A DNA stretch of 35,813 bases. Origin: DATCLS01 sp036563805 (GTDB lineage: Bacteria > Actinomycetota > Acidimicrobiia > Acidimicrobiales > VFJN01). Location: contig DATCLS010000041.1 of assembly GCA_036563805.1 (NCBI GenBank), positions 1 through 35,813 on the forward strand, written 5' to 3'. Below the pieces are notes generated by a model. It was not told the origin of the DNA. It worked only from the letters and a program-made list of their open reading frames with translations, and ran no database searches. This document shows positions 1 through 8,069 of this stretch, in pieces; the first letter of the stretch is position 1, and each line of letters starts with the position of its first letter. Made by a program: the position numbers and the translations under genes.

Positions 1-45
1 CTCATAACCCGAAGGTCGCGGGTTCAAATCCCGCCCCCGCCACCA
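1..45 (+). tRNA. tRNA-fMet (CAU), 3' part
   Basis: The window starts inside the anticodon loop. The CTCATAA loop carries anticodon CAT, followed by the CCC half of the three G:C pairs typical of initiator tRNAs, then the variable loop, a T-arm (GCGGG, TTCAAAT, CCCGC), the 3' acceptor strand, discriminator A and an encoded CCA at 43-45. The CCC after the loop and the GAAGGTCG variable segment match bacterial initiator rather than elongator tRNA-Met. The 5' half lies outside the window, so the first acceptor pair cannot be checked. Confidence 0.9.
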
Positions 46-53
46 AGTGAAGA

Positions 54-96
54 CAACGATGAGGTCCCATCCGAAAAGGATGGGCCCTCATCGTTG
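54..96 (+). terminator. long hairpin downstream of tRNA-fMet
   Basis: Bases 54-64 pair perfectly with 86-96, and 66-72 pair with 78-84, around a GAAAA loop (73-77). The single interruption is T65 opposite C85. This gives an 18-bp stem nine bases after the tRNA. No T-run follows, so if it terminates transcription it is the U-poor kind common in actinobacteria. A role in tRNA 3' processing is also possible. Confidence 0.6.
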
Positions 97-141
97 GCGG
101 CCGACTTCAACGGATCGTCCAACGGGTGAGCATGCGCCCGG

Positions 142-560
142 ACGCTCGCCTCGTACGAGAGCGAGCGCGCCGCGAAAGTCGCAGCGATAGCCGAGCTCCG
201 GCCCATCAGCCTACGGACGCTGCACGCTCACCTTCCGGAGCTGGACGGCTCCGACCGGCCTGTCGACCTCGACGTGGGCTGGGAGGCCATCCTTCAGCTT
301 TCGGAGCCGACCGTTCTCACGCACCGGCTCCACTTGTCACTTGGCACCTCAGCGGGGGTGAGATTTCCACATCGACGGTGAGTGCGAACTGGTCACTCGC
401 TGGCCGAGGACGCTGAGCCGGACGACGAAGACCTGAAGGCGTTCGGCGACATCAGCGTCACCTTCCACGGCGTTCCCGTATGCACGAGAGTCGGGGGCAG
501 AGCCTGACCGCCCGCGCCTCGTCGCTATGGCTCGTTCTCGGCACACTTCGGACCCCCATC
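142..560 (+). pseudogene. SecB-like chaperone remnant (frameshifted)
   Basis: No intact gene lies between the tRNA and base 789. Pieces in two frames join into a protein resembling the SecB-like chaperones of actinobacteria, such as the one in the M. tuberculosis Rv1955-1957 toxin-antitoxin-chaperone locus (compared from memory). Bases 154-350 read as a basic helix followed by beta strands. Bases 365-400, in another frame, give FHIDGECELV. Bases 403-474, back in the first frame, give an acidic stretch and FGDISVTFHGV. One surplus C at 475-477 then shifts the frame before the family hallmark PYARE (476-490). The first frame also has a stop at 127 and no ATG/GTG after it. With three frame changes and no start it must be inactive. 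Nothing recognisable remains in 561-725. Confidence 0.5.
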
Positions 561-725
561 GACCCGCCGTCCGGCTCGGGAAAGGAGGCGTGCTGGCGGC
601 GTGACAGCACGACGGCGAGCAAGTTCCACCGCTACGAGGACCTCGACCCTCGCCGACGATCGACCGGCTCCTCGTCGAGAACCACGCTGATCCACGCTCC
701 CACTCCATCCTCGGCCGGCATCGCT

Positions 726-769
726 GGGGCTCCCCCGCCGGGCGAGTGGGGGCTCCCCCGCCGGGCGAG
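726..769 (+). repeat. 21-bp direct repeat upstream of the DUF5996 gene
   Basis: Bases 726-746 recur exactly at 749-769, separated by TG, 20 bases upstream of the GTG start at 789. The unit is G/C-rich (starts GGGGCTCCCC, ends GGGCGAG). The second copy runs into GAGAAGG, which could act as a weak ribosome-binding site. Replication slippage is the simplest origin. Confidence 0.6.
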
Positions 770-788
770 AAGGTGCGACCATGACGGC

Positions 789-1742
789 GTGACCGCAGCC
801 GACCCGGCGAATCCGGCGCGCTGGCCGTCGATCCCCGTCGCCGGCTGGGAGGACACCCGCGACACGTTCCAGCTGTACACGCAGGTGGTCGGCAAGGTCC
901 GGCTCGCCAACGAGCCGCTCCTCAACCACTGGTGGAACGTGCCGCTGTACGTCACGGCCCGCGGCCTCACCACCTCGCTGATGCCGCACCCGACCGGGCC
1001 CGCCTTCCAGATCGACTTCGACCTCGTCGACCACCGCCTCGACGTGGTCACGGTGGCTGGCGGGCTCCGGTCGCTGGAGCTCGGGCGGGTGCCGGTCCCG
1101 GTCGCCGATTTCTACGCCCGCACCATGGCGCTGCTGGACGAGCTGGGCGTGGCCACCGAGATCTGGTCCGTTCCTGTCGAGATCCCCGGCGCCATCCCGT
1201 TCGCCGACGACCGGGTGCACGCCAGCTACGACGCCGACGCCGTCGACCGGTTCTGGCGGGTGCTGGTTGCGATGGAGCGGGTGCTCAAGGAGTTCCGGGG
1301 GCGCTTCGTCGGCAAGTCCAGCCCGGTCCACCTGTTCTGGGGCGCCCTCGACATGGCCGTGACCCGGTTCTCGGGCCGGACCGCCCCGCCGCACCCGGGC
1401 GGGGCGCCCAACGTCGGCCCGCACGTCATGGTGGAGGCCTACTCCCATGAGGTCAGCAGCTGCGGCTACTGGCCGGGCCCGCCCGGCGAGGAGGGGACCT
1501 TCTACGCCTACGCCTACCCGGAGCCGCCCGGGTACCGGGACGTGCCGGTCGCCCCCGACGGGGCGCGCTGGGACGACGAGCTGGGCGAGTTCGTCCTGCC
1601 CTACGAGCTGGTCCGCGATGCGGCGGAACCCGAGGTGGCGCTGCTCGCGTTCCTGCAGAGCACGTACGAGGCGGCGGCCGACGCCGGAGGCTGGGACCGC
1701 ACCGCCCTCGAGCGGCGCCAGACTGGCGAGCGGTCCGAGTGA
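789..1742 (+). CDS. DUF5996 family protein
   Basis: A 317-residue protein of unknown biochemical role that I recognise as DUF5996. Hallmarks in order are QLYTQVVGKVRLA, NHWWNVPLYVTARGLTT, FQIDFDLVDHRLD, EIPFAD-like and RFWRVLV segments, FRGRFVGKSSPVHLFWG, the proline-rich RPAPPHPGG-like stretch, EAYSHEVSSCGYWPG, AYAYPEP and LAFLQSTYEAAAD. It has no signal peptide or membrane segment, so it is probably cytoplasmic. The frame is open upstream to 480, but family homology begins only after the GTG at 789, so I chose that start. An ATG at 781 is out of frame. The stop lies inside a 15-bp tandem repeat. The next gene, a dioxygenase, is on the same strand 126 bp further on. Confidence 0.85.
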   Translation: MTAADPANPARWPSIPVAGWEDTRDTFQLYTQVVGKVRLANEPLLNHWWNVPLYVTARGLTTSLMPHPTGPAFQIDFDLVDHRLDVVTVAGGLRSLELGRVPVPVADFYARTMALLDELGVATEIWSVPVEIPGAIPFADDRVHASYDADAVDRFWRVLVAMERVLKEFRGRFVGKSSPVHLFWGALDMAVTRFSGRTAPPHPGGAPNVGPHVMVEAYSHEVSSCGYWPGPPGEEGTFYAYAYPEPPGYRDVPVAPDGARWDDELGEFVLPYELVRDAAEPEVALLAFLQSTYEAAADAGGWDRTALERRQTGERSE

Positions 1743-1805
1743 CAGCGGTCCGAGTGACAGCGGTCCCAGCCACGGCGGCCCGAGCGACAGCGGGCAGAGC
1801 GCCCG
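1731..1805 (+). repeat. 15-bp tandem repeat, about five units
   Basis: Two identical units (1731-1745 and 1746-1760, CGGTCCGAGTGACAG) are followed by three diverged units to 1805. Further decayed CGGCCCGAGCG-like pieces run to about 1855. The DUF5996 stop codon (1740-1742) lies in the first unit. In the +1 frame the array would read as serine/glycine/proline pentads (SGPSD). It fills most of the gap before the dioxygenase gene. Confidence 0.7.
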
Positions 1806-1868
1806 AGCCACCACGGCCCGAGCGTCCGAGCCGCCACGGTCCGAGCCCGAGCGAACGATGAGCCACCG

Positions 1869-2732
1869 ATGAGCCTCCAGACCCCGATGCCGGCTGCCTT
1901 CGTCGGGCACGGCAGCCCGATGAACGCCCTGGAGCACAACCGGTTCACCGAGGCGTGGCGGGCCTTCGGCGCCCGCGTGCCCAGGCCCCGGGCCGTGTTG
2001 TGCGTCTCGGCGCACTGGTACACGAACGCCACGGCGGTGACGGCCATGGCCAAGCCCCGGGTCATCCACGATTTCTACGGCTTCCCCCGGGAGCTGTTCG
2101 AGTTCGACTACCCCGCCCCCGGCGACCCCGAAGTCGCCGAGCTCGTCGCCGAGACGGTCAAGCCCCGCTGGGTCGGGCTCGACGTCGACAGCTGGGGGCT
2201 CGACCACGGCACGTGGTCGGTGCTGGCCCGCATGTTCCCCGAGGTCGACGTGCCCGTCCTCCAGCTGTCGATCAACGCTCTCGAGCCGCTCGACTACCAC
2301 CTCGACATCGGCGCCCGGCTGGCGCCGCTCCGGGAGCAGGGCGTGCTGATCGTGGGCAGCGGCAACGTCGTCCACAACCTCCGCCAGATCGACTGGCGCC
2401 TGCCCGACGGCGCCACCGACTGGAACCGGCGCTTCGACGAGGCCGCCACGGCGCTGGTGGGGGAGCGGCCCGAGGACGTCCTCCAGCTCGCCGAGCACCC
2501 CGACTACGAGCTGGCCGTGCCGACCCCCGACCATTTCATCCCGCTGCTCTACGTCGCCGCCCTGGCCGCCGCGGCGGGCGAGAAGCTCGAGAGCTTCGTC
2601 GGGGGCGCGGCCTTCGGCTCGATCTCCATGACCTGCTACGCGCTCGGCGCCGTCGGCCCGCCGTCGACCAGCACCGAGCCGGTCTCGTCCGCCCGGTCCA
2701 CCGACGCCCCCGCGGACCAGTCGAACCTCTGA
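1869..2732 (+). CDS. YgiD-type extradiol ring-cleavage dioxygenase (LigB family)
   Basis: A 287-residue class III extradiol dioxygenase of the 4,5-DOPA dioxygenase (YgiD) subfamily, which opens catechol rings with a non-haem metal. Candidate ligands and active-site histidines are H14 in GHGSP, H49 in SAHW, H169 in GNVVHNL and H222 in PDHFIPLLY, spaced as in the family. The core ends at ITMTCYALG-like residues near 260. About 27 Ser/Thr/Pro-rich residues follow that the family does not need. The ATG at 1869 is preferred because homology (PAAFVGHGSP) begins eight residues later; an ATG at 1858 is out of frame. It converges with the WD40 gene. The physiological substrate cannot be told from sequence. 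Confidence 0.88.
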   Translation: MSLQTPMPAAFVGHGSPMNALEHNRFTEAWRAFGARVPRPRAVLCVSAHWYTNATAVTAMAKPRVIHDFYGFPRELFEFDYPAPGDPEVAELVAETVKPRWVGLDVDSWGLDHGTWSVLARMFPEVDVPVLQLSINALEPLDYHLDIGARLAPLREQGVLIVGSGNVVHNLRQIDWRLPDGATDWNRRFDEAATALVGERPEDVLQLAEHPDYELAVPTPDHFIPLLYVAALAAAAGEKLESFVGGAAFGSISMTCYALGAVGPPSTSTEPVSSARSTDAPADQSNL

Positions 2733-2737
2733 GCCCT

Positions 2738-2765
2738 CTGACCCTGCCCGGTCAGACGGGCCCGT
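2738..2765. terminator. hairpin and palindrome in a convergent gap
   Basis: CTGACC (2738-2743) pairs with GGTCAG (2750-2755) across a 6-nt loop, and is followed by the palindrome ACGGGCCCGT (2756-2765). It sits between the convergent dioxygenase and WD40 genes, where a bidirectional terminator would be expected. There is no T-run and the stem is short. Confidence 0.35.
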
Positions 2766-5700
2766 CCGAGGCGGAGCCGGGCGCACCGACAGGAGGTACA
2801 GGCCGGAGGATCCGGCGACCGCGAGCCGTGTCCCGGTGGTGTCGAGGTCGCAGCTTCGGGCGACCCCGTCGATCGCGATCTGGCAGAGCCGGTCAAGGGT
2901 CGTGGCCCCGAACAGGGCGATCGAGCCGTCGCCGCCGGCTGTCAGGTAGGAGCCCGTCGGGTCGACGGCGAGGCTCCACGCGGCACGATGCCGCCGACGA
3001 GCCACCAGACGGCGCGACGGGATGTCCCACACGCACAGCTCGTTGTCGTCGCTCATGGCCACGATGTGCGTGGATCCGGGCACGAAGGCGCACCGGTGGT
3101 ATGCCCGCCGGGGGTCGAGCGTGGTTCGGTCGTCGCTGCCCACCTCGACGATGTGGATGCCCTGCGTCGTGCAGATCGCCAGTTGCTGGCCGTCGGGGCT
3201 CGCCTTCAGGTCGATGGCGTCGTCAGCCGGCAGCCGCCACTCCCGGTGCGCGGTGTCGACGTCGACGAGCACCACCTCGCGGTGGACGTCGTCGGCTGCC
3301 AGCAGATGACCGGGCGTCGGCCAGCGGAAGACGTCGAGGTCGCCAGTGCCATAGCCCCCGCGGACATCGAGCTGGGCGATCTGCTCGCCCGTGCGGGCAT
3401 CGCGCATCCGGATCGGGCCCCCGTGGATGGCTGAGGGCCCGTGCGCCAGCGCTCGTCCGTCCGGCGACCAAGCGGCTCGACCCACCCCTTGGTGCGTCCA
3501 CAACAGGATGTCGGGGTCGTCTGCGTCGACCACGCCGATGAGATTGCCCTCGAACTGAGGCGCCAGCAGGGCGAGGAGCTGTCCGCCGGGCTGCCAGTCG
3601 GCCCGGCGGATCGAGCCCACCGCGCGGTACACGTGGGGCGGTTCCGGGTCGGCTCGCTGGACGCGGACGACGGGGTCTCGCGACGCCGCGGCGAGAAGGT
3701 TCTCGGTCGGGTGCCAGGCGACGCTCCACCCGCTCGCGCGCACGACCCCGTCGTCGTCCTCCGATCGGTCGGCCTCGGGCCGCCACAGGGCGATGTCGGC
3801 GTCGAGCGGATCGGCACGGAGGCTGTCGAGCGCGGGGCGCGAGGTGCAGGCCAGCGACGCGCCATCGCAGCACCACTCGAGGTCCATGGCGCTGTGGAAG
3901 AAAGACGTGGAGGTTAGGTCGACGACCCGGCGGCGAATCGGGTCGACGATCGCCAGGTGGCCCTCGGCGGCGAAGGCGAGGACACCGCCGTCCGGCCGCC
4001 AGGCCAGTGCGCCCCGGAGCGCCTGGTGTTCGGCGAGCGTCCTGGCCCGGCGGGCCTCGAACTCGTGATCCGCCATCGCAGCGACAATGTCGTCCCAGAA
4101 GTCCCAGACGTCGGGCTCCTCGGCCGTCGGATCGCGCCAGCGAAACAGCCGGCCCCCGCTGCTCGCGCACGCGAGGCCGGAGACGGGGTGCCAGGCCAGC
4201 GCGGCGGCGCGCTCACGCTCGGATCGGCCGACGGTGAGGACCGTCGGGGTGCGGCCGTCGAGCGGTGCGATGCGGATGCCGCAGCCATCGGACACCGCCA
4301 GCGCGGCCGATCGGGGGTCCCAGGCGATGTCGGCGGGTTGCAGGCTCCGGAGCGGGACCTCGATCGGCTCGGCGGCCGGGGACGCGGTCGCGACGTCGAT
4401 CAACTGCACCTCGACCTGCCGTGTGCGGTCCCTTCGCCCCGCGATGGCGAGCACGCGGCCGTCGGGGCTCAGGCGCGCCCGGAAGACGGTGTTGTCGGTC
4501 ACCTTGACCACGCTGTCGAGCTCGCCGGAGCGCGTGTCCCACGTCCAGAGCGTCCCGCTCAGCAGGTCGAGGCTCGATAGCCTGCCGCCGTCCGGGTGCC
4601 AGACGAGCGTGCACGCGCCCCCCGGGTGGCCGGTCAACACCCGGAAGAGGCGCGGGTCGGCCTGGTCGGGCAGGGGATGGTCGGCGACGAGGCATCGTGC
4701 CGGCAGCGCCTCGTCGCGATGGGTGAGGAGCCCGAGGACCTCAGGGCGACCGGCGAGCCGGTTGGGCGTGAGCGCCAGGTCAGCCACGTCATCGTGGCCC
4801 ATGAGGAGGTGCGCCTCTTGCCGGACGACCGTTGCGAGGATCTGCACGGCCGCGTCGTCGCCGTGCCTGGTGAGGTAGGCATGCATGTCCGACTCGAGGG
4901 CGAGCGGTCCCCCGTGGAGGAGCCGGGTGGCAAGGAAGCGCAGGTCGTGCAAGAGCTCGCCCAGTTCGGTGGCTCGGCCGGCCTGGACGAGGTGGTGGGC
5001 CAGCTGCGGCCACAGCGCGTCCCGGGCCGGGAGCGCATGCCAGCCCTCGGTGGGCCGGGAGCGATCGAGCAGCACGCGGCTGGCGCCGACCACCCGCTCG
5101 GGATGCCGGCGCCGGATCTGGTCACGGACCTCCGCGTGCAGCCGCACGCCGCCCGAGTCCGCCGCGGAGAGGAGCGAACGGTCGAGGTAGTGGTCGCAGG
5201 CGGCCTGGACCCGCACGGCGCTCAGCCCCCAGGCCCGCGCCAGCAGGGGATAGGGCACCGCGGCCCCCGCCGGGAAGGCGCCCAGCGTCAGGTAGCGGTC
5301 CAACGCCGCCTCGCCCTCGGGCACCGAGGACGCGAGCTCGTTCAGGCCGACCGACAAGCTCTGGGCCACGCCCCGCCGCTCGAGGTCGGGGTCGGCACCG
5401 GTGCCGCTGTCGGCGAGCACGTCGAGCACGCCCACGCCCTCGCGCTCCAGCTCAGCCGCGAGCTCGCCGACGGCCTCGGCCACCGACCACTCCCGTTGGC
5501 ACAGGCGTTCCAGAGGCCGCCGGAGGAGGCCGAGGGCCAGCGGCCAGCCCTGGGTCCGCTCGTACAGCGGTTCGAGATCCCGGGCGTCCACGCCCGACGC
5601 GGGCCGGAGCAGCGCCGCGGCCTCGTCCCGGTCCATCCGCCCGACCTCGACCTCGATGCCGTCGAGAACGGTGGGGCGGCGGGTGGTCACCAGCCGCGTG

Positions 5701-5924
5701 CAACGAGGGCCCTCGACCAGGAACAGCTCGACGTCCTGGATCCGCCACGCGTCGTCCAGGACCAGCAAAACCTGCCGGTCGGCCAGGGCGTCGGCGAAGG
5801 CCGCCGCCGCGGCCCGTAACGTGCCGCTCACCGGTCCCGGCCCGACGAGATGGACGGTGAGATCGTTGAGCGTCGCCAGCAGCGTGGCCGGATTCGGTCG
5901 CGGCCCGAGATCCACCCACAGCAC
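2752..5924 (-). pseudogene. NB-ARC/WD40 STAND NTPase, C-terminal part after an internal stop
   Basis: This continues, in the same frame, the protein whose N-terminus is at 5961-6599. The TAG at 5961-5963 separates them; translation could restart at GTG 5922-5924. Visible parts are Walker B (VLLVLDDAW, near 5760), an LVTTRRP sensor segment, the GLPL-like GWPLALGLL, a winged-helix stretch (FPAGAAVPYPLLARAWGL), a helical region, then many degenerate WD40 blades from about 4650 to 2790 (AWHPDG, WSPDGRALAHG and VWDIPSRRLV types). Homology ends near 2790, but this frame has no stop there and stays open, antisense to two genes, to about 525. A neighbouring frame has a TGA at 2752-2754, suggesting a second lesion. 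Without the P-loop this part alone cannot bind ATP normally. The end at 2752 is my estimate. Confidence 0.6.
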
Positions 5925-5960
5925 GCCCCCCGGAAAGCGGTCTCGCAGCCGGTGGCAGGC

Positions 5961-6599
5961 CTAGGCGGCCAGGGTCGTCTTCCCGTAGCCGCCGCCACCG
6001 ACCAGCTTGACGGGCGTGGTCGGGGGCGCGTTGGTCAGCGCGGCCACCAGCTCGGCGGCGAGGCCCGGCCGCTCGACGAGATCGGGCCGGAGCCGCGGCG
6101 CCAGGAAAGGTGGGCGGCGACCGGCGGCCAGTGGCCGCCGGTCGAGGTCGCCGCGCAGGTCCTCGAGGCCGAGCCGGGTTGCGAGCGCGCCGAAGTCGTC
6201 GAGCGTGGCCACCTCCTGGATCGCCTCGGCCAGGCTGCGCACGAGCCGGTCCGTCAACCAGTCGCCGTCCACACCGATGTGGTCGAGGTAGGAGCGGCCG
6301 CCCAGCGCGTTGGCCGGGTCGGCGAGCGGTGCCAGCTGGCTACGAACCGCCTCGGTCAGCCGCTCCGTGAGGCTGCCCGACCGGCCCAGCGGCAGGACCG
6401 TACGCCGCCCGAAATGCTCGGCCAAAGCGCCTCGGAGGCTCGAGCGGCTCTCGTCGTCGTCGACCTCGGCGAGGACGGCGTCGAGCGCGAGCGACAGGGC
6501 CGCCGTGAACTTGCGTCGCACCCCACCGGCGGCGACGAGCCGGTCGAGCCCCGCCTCGACGATCCACCCAACGACGGCGGCCGCGACGTCCACCGGCAT
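5961..6599 (-). CDS. NB-ARC STAND NTPase, N-terminal fragment ending at TAG
   Basis: A 212-residue N-terminal piece of a STAND ATPase (signal-sensing switch protein). A helical N-terminal region (about 1-150) leads to the nucleotide-binding domain, and the Walker A loop GGGGYGKTTLA lies at the extreme C-terminus. Three codons past the P-loop Lys-Thr-Thr comes TAG (5961-5963). Directly beyond it, in the same frame, the usual NB-ARC continuation appears (ACHRLRDRFPGGVLWVDLG), so one base change (for example CAG to TAG) or a sequencing error split the gene. I take ATG 6599, which has GGAGG about 12 bases upstream; GTG 6608 is possible but too close to that GGAGG. Alone, this fragment is unlikely to work. 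Confidence 0.6.
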   Translation of the reverse strand: MPVDVAAAVVGWIVEAGLDRLVAAGGVRRKFTAALSLALDAVLAEVDDDESRSSLRGALAEHFGRRTVLPLGRSGSLTERLTEAVRSQLAPLADPANALGGRSYLDHIGVDGDWLTDRLVRSLAEAIQEVATLDDFGALATRLGLEDLRGDLDRRPLAAGRRPPFLAPRLRPDLVERPGLAAELVAALTNAPPTTPVKLVGGGGYGKTTLAA

Positions 6600-6714
6600 C
6601 CTCGACACGCTCCTCCCGCCGACCGCACTGCGCCGCCCACCCGCGCTCCGACAGAGTAGGTGCCGCCGGCGCGGCGAGAGCCGCGCCCGACGGCGGGTGT
6701 GTCGAGGCGTCGGG

Positions 6715-7188
6715 TCATCCGTCGAGCAAGGCGCACTCGCGGCGAGGGAACTGCCCGAAGGAGCCGAGCAGGTCGTCGCCCTGCATGACGTTCACCCGGT
6801 CCATGCTCGACGGTGCGCCCTCCCACATGGGCTCGACCTCGATGCGCACGCCGAGCTCGTCGGCCCGGGCCCGGACGGGCTCGAGGTGGTCCACGTCCGT
6901 GAAGACGTCCGCGATCTCGTCCAAGATCTCTTCGCACTCGTCCCGGCGCTCTTCGGCCCGCTCCCAGGACCTCGCTTCCACGAAGACGTAGACGCCCATC
7001 CCCGCCAGCACCAAGGCGGACAGGCCGTATCCCAGCGCCGAGAGCGCGTACCGCGTGTCGGACGGCTCGGCCGCCTCGGGCCGGCGGTAGGCCCACGCGG
7101 TCGTCACCCACCAGGTCTTCCGCGGCTTGAACGCCATCACGGCCAACACCACCGCCGCCGCGAAGCAGGCGATCGCCAACAAGACCAT
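6715..7188 (-). CDS. small membrane protein, DUF6199-like
   Basis: A 157-residue protein of unknown function. Residues 1-19 form a hydrophobic helix. The basic/aromatic stretch PRKTWWVTTAWAYRRPEAAEPSD follows the pattern of DUF6199 (Trp-rich, then EPSD), here shown only in part. A second transmembrane helix spans about 50-70. A charged coiled region (ERAEERRDECEEI) and a soluble C-terminal domain of about 70 residues follow. The ATG at 7188 has AGGAGGAG just upstream. It lies upstream of, and in the same direction as, the split STAND gene, separated by 115 bp, so co-transcription is possible. Confidence 0.65.
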   Translation of the reverse strand: MVLLAIACFAAAVVLAVMAFKPRKTWWVTTAWAYRRPEAAEPSDTRYALSALGYGLSALVLAGMGVYVFVEARSWERAEERRDECEEILDEIADVFTDVDHLEPVRARADELGVRIEVEPMWEGAPSSMDRVNVMQGDDLLGSFGQFPRRECALLDG

Positions 7189-7424
7189 GGCTCCTCCTCA
7201 GCAGCCCCCGCCGCTCAGCCCCGACGCTCAGCGCACCTCGTCAGCAGAGCCTCTCATCACGCGCGGCCGTACGGGGCGCGGCGCCGGGGTGGGCGCCGCG
7301 AGCGGCGGCCGGGACGGGCGGGGAGAGCGGGCGGGCGGCGGCGCCGGCCCCGACGGTCCGGCCGGCCGGCCGCCGGCGCTCGGCGCGGCCCCGGCGGCGG
7401 GCCGCGGGCTGGCATGGTGCCGGC

Positions 7425-7670
7425 ATGGACACCCAGCACCGCGCCCGATCGATCCCGCCGTGCGAGACCTGTGGTGGTCCCCGGGTCGGCAACCTCCGCA
7501 TCACACCGGGGGTCGGCGTGCACCCTTCGAAGCAGCCCCACGTCTTTCGCCCGATGTCGTTCCTGAACGCCGTGGCCTGCCTCAACTGCGGCGAGCTGCG
7601 GCTGTACGCCCGGGACCTGCCCAGTCTCCGCCAGCTGACGCAGGAGCACCCCGAGTGGTTCACGTGGTAG
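7425..7670 (+). CDS. small zinc-ribbon protein, first of a tandem pair
   Basis: An 81-residue protein with two CxxC knuckles (C13/C16 in PPCETCGGP and C52/C55 in ACLNCGELRLY), as in a treble-clef or rubredoxin-like zinc ribbon. It ends in a short helix (LTQEHPEWFT). It has no signal or membrane segment. The next gene encodes a paralogue of nearly the same sequence. The bases just before the start (GGCATGGTGCCGGC) resemble those before the second copy, so the duplication included the 5' region. The function is unknown; such ribbons often bind nucleic acid or partner proteins. The 236 bp upstream are extremely G+C-rich, and I see no gene there. Confidence 0.75.
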   Translation: MDTQHRARSIPPCETCGGPRVGNLRITPGVGVHPSKQPHVFRPMSFLNAVACLNCGELRLYARDLPSLRQLTQEHPEWFTW

Positions 7671-7757
7671 CGCCGGCCGCCGGCCGCTGGCCGAACCGCC
7701 GGCGGCCGAACCGTTCGCCGCGGCCCGTCCGACCCGGCTCGGTGGCAAGGTGTCGGC

Positions 7758-8006
7758 ATGGACACCCAGCACCGCTCCTCGTCCATCCCGCCGTGCGAGA
7801 CCTGCGGTGGTCCCCGGGTGGGGGACCTCTACCTCACCGGACAGGCGGTGGGCGTGCACCCGAGGAAGCAGAACCTGTGGCACCGACCGATGTCCCGGGC
7901 GAACGTCGTGGCCTGCCTGAACTGCGGCGAGCTGCGGCTGTACGCCCAGGATCTGGACAAGCTCCGCCGCACCACCCAGGAGCACCCCGACTGGTTCACC
8001 CGGTAG
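7758..8006 (+). CDS. small zinc-ribbon protein, second of a tandem pair
   Basis: An 82-residue paralogue of the preceding gene. It has the same N-terminus (MDTQHR), the same knuckles (C13/C16 and C53/C56) and the same end (TQEHPDWFTR). The middle (residues 23-48) differs most and has one extra residue, so the variable loop between the knuckles is where the copies have diverged. GGCAAGGTG lies 5-13 bases before the ATG and may serve as its ribosome-binding site. The two genes are 87 bp apart and point toward the convergent antiporter gene. Confidence 0.75.
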   Translation: MDTQHRSSSIPPCETCGGPRVGDLYLTGQAVGVHPRKQNLWHRPMSRANVVACLNCGELRLYAQDLDKLRRTTQEHPDWFTR

Positions 8007-8031
8007 GCGCCCGGCGGCGCTCCGGACCCGC

Positions 8032-8046
8032 GCGGGGCCACCCCGC
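8032..8046. terminator. short G/C hairpin between convergent genes
   Basis: GCGGGG (8032-8037) pairs with CCCCGC (8041-8046) over a 3-nt loop, in the 63-bp gap between the second zinc-ribbon gene and the antiporter gene. There is no T-run. A terminator role is inferred only from position. Confidence 0.3.
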
Positions 8047-8069
8047 CCGCGGCCACCCGCCCGCGGCGG

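Noticed and set aside
1..800. Integrated mobile element at the tRNA gene
   Set aside because: No integrase, repeated tRNA end or attachment duplicate is visible; only a decayed gene is present.
525..2750. C-terminal 740 residues of the 1799-residue minus-strand frame as real protein
   Set aside because: It is antisense to two well-supported genes, and its sequence is low-complexity Gly/Arg/Val typical of the opposite strand of G+C-rich genes.
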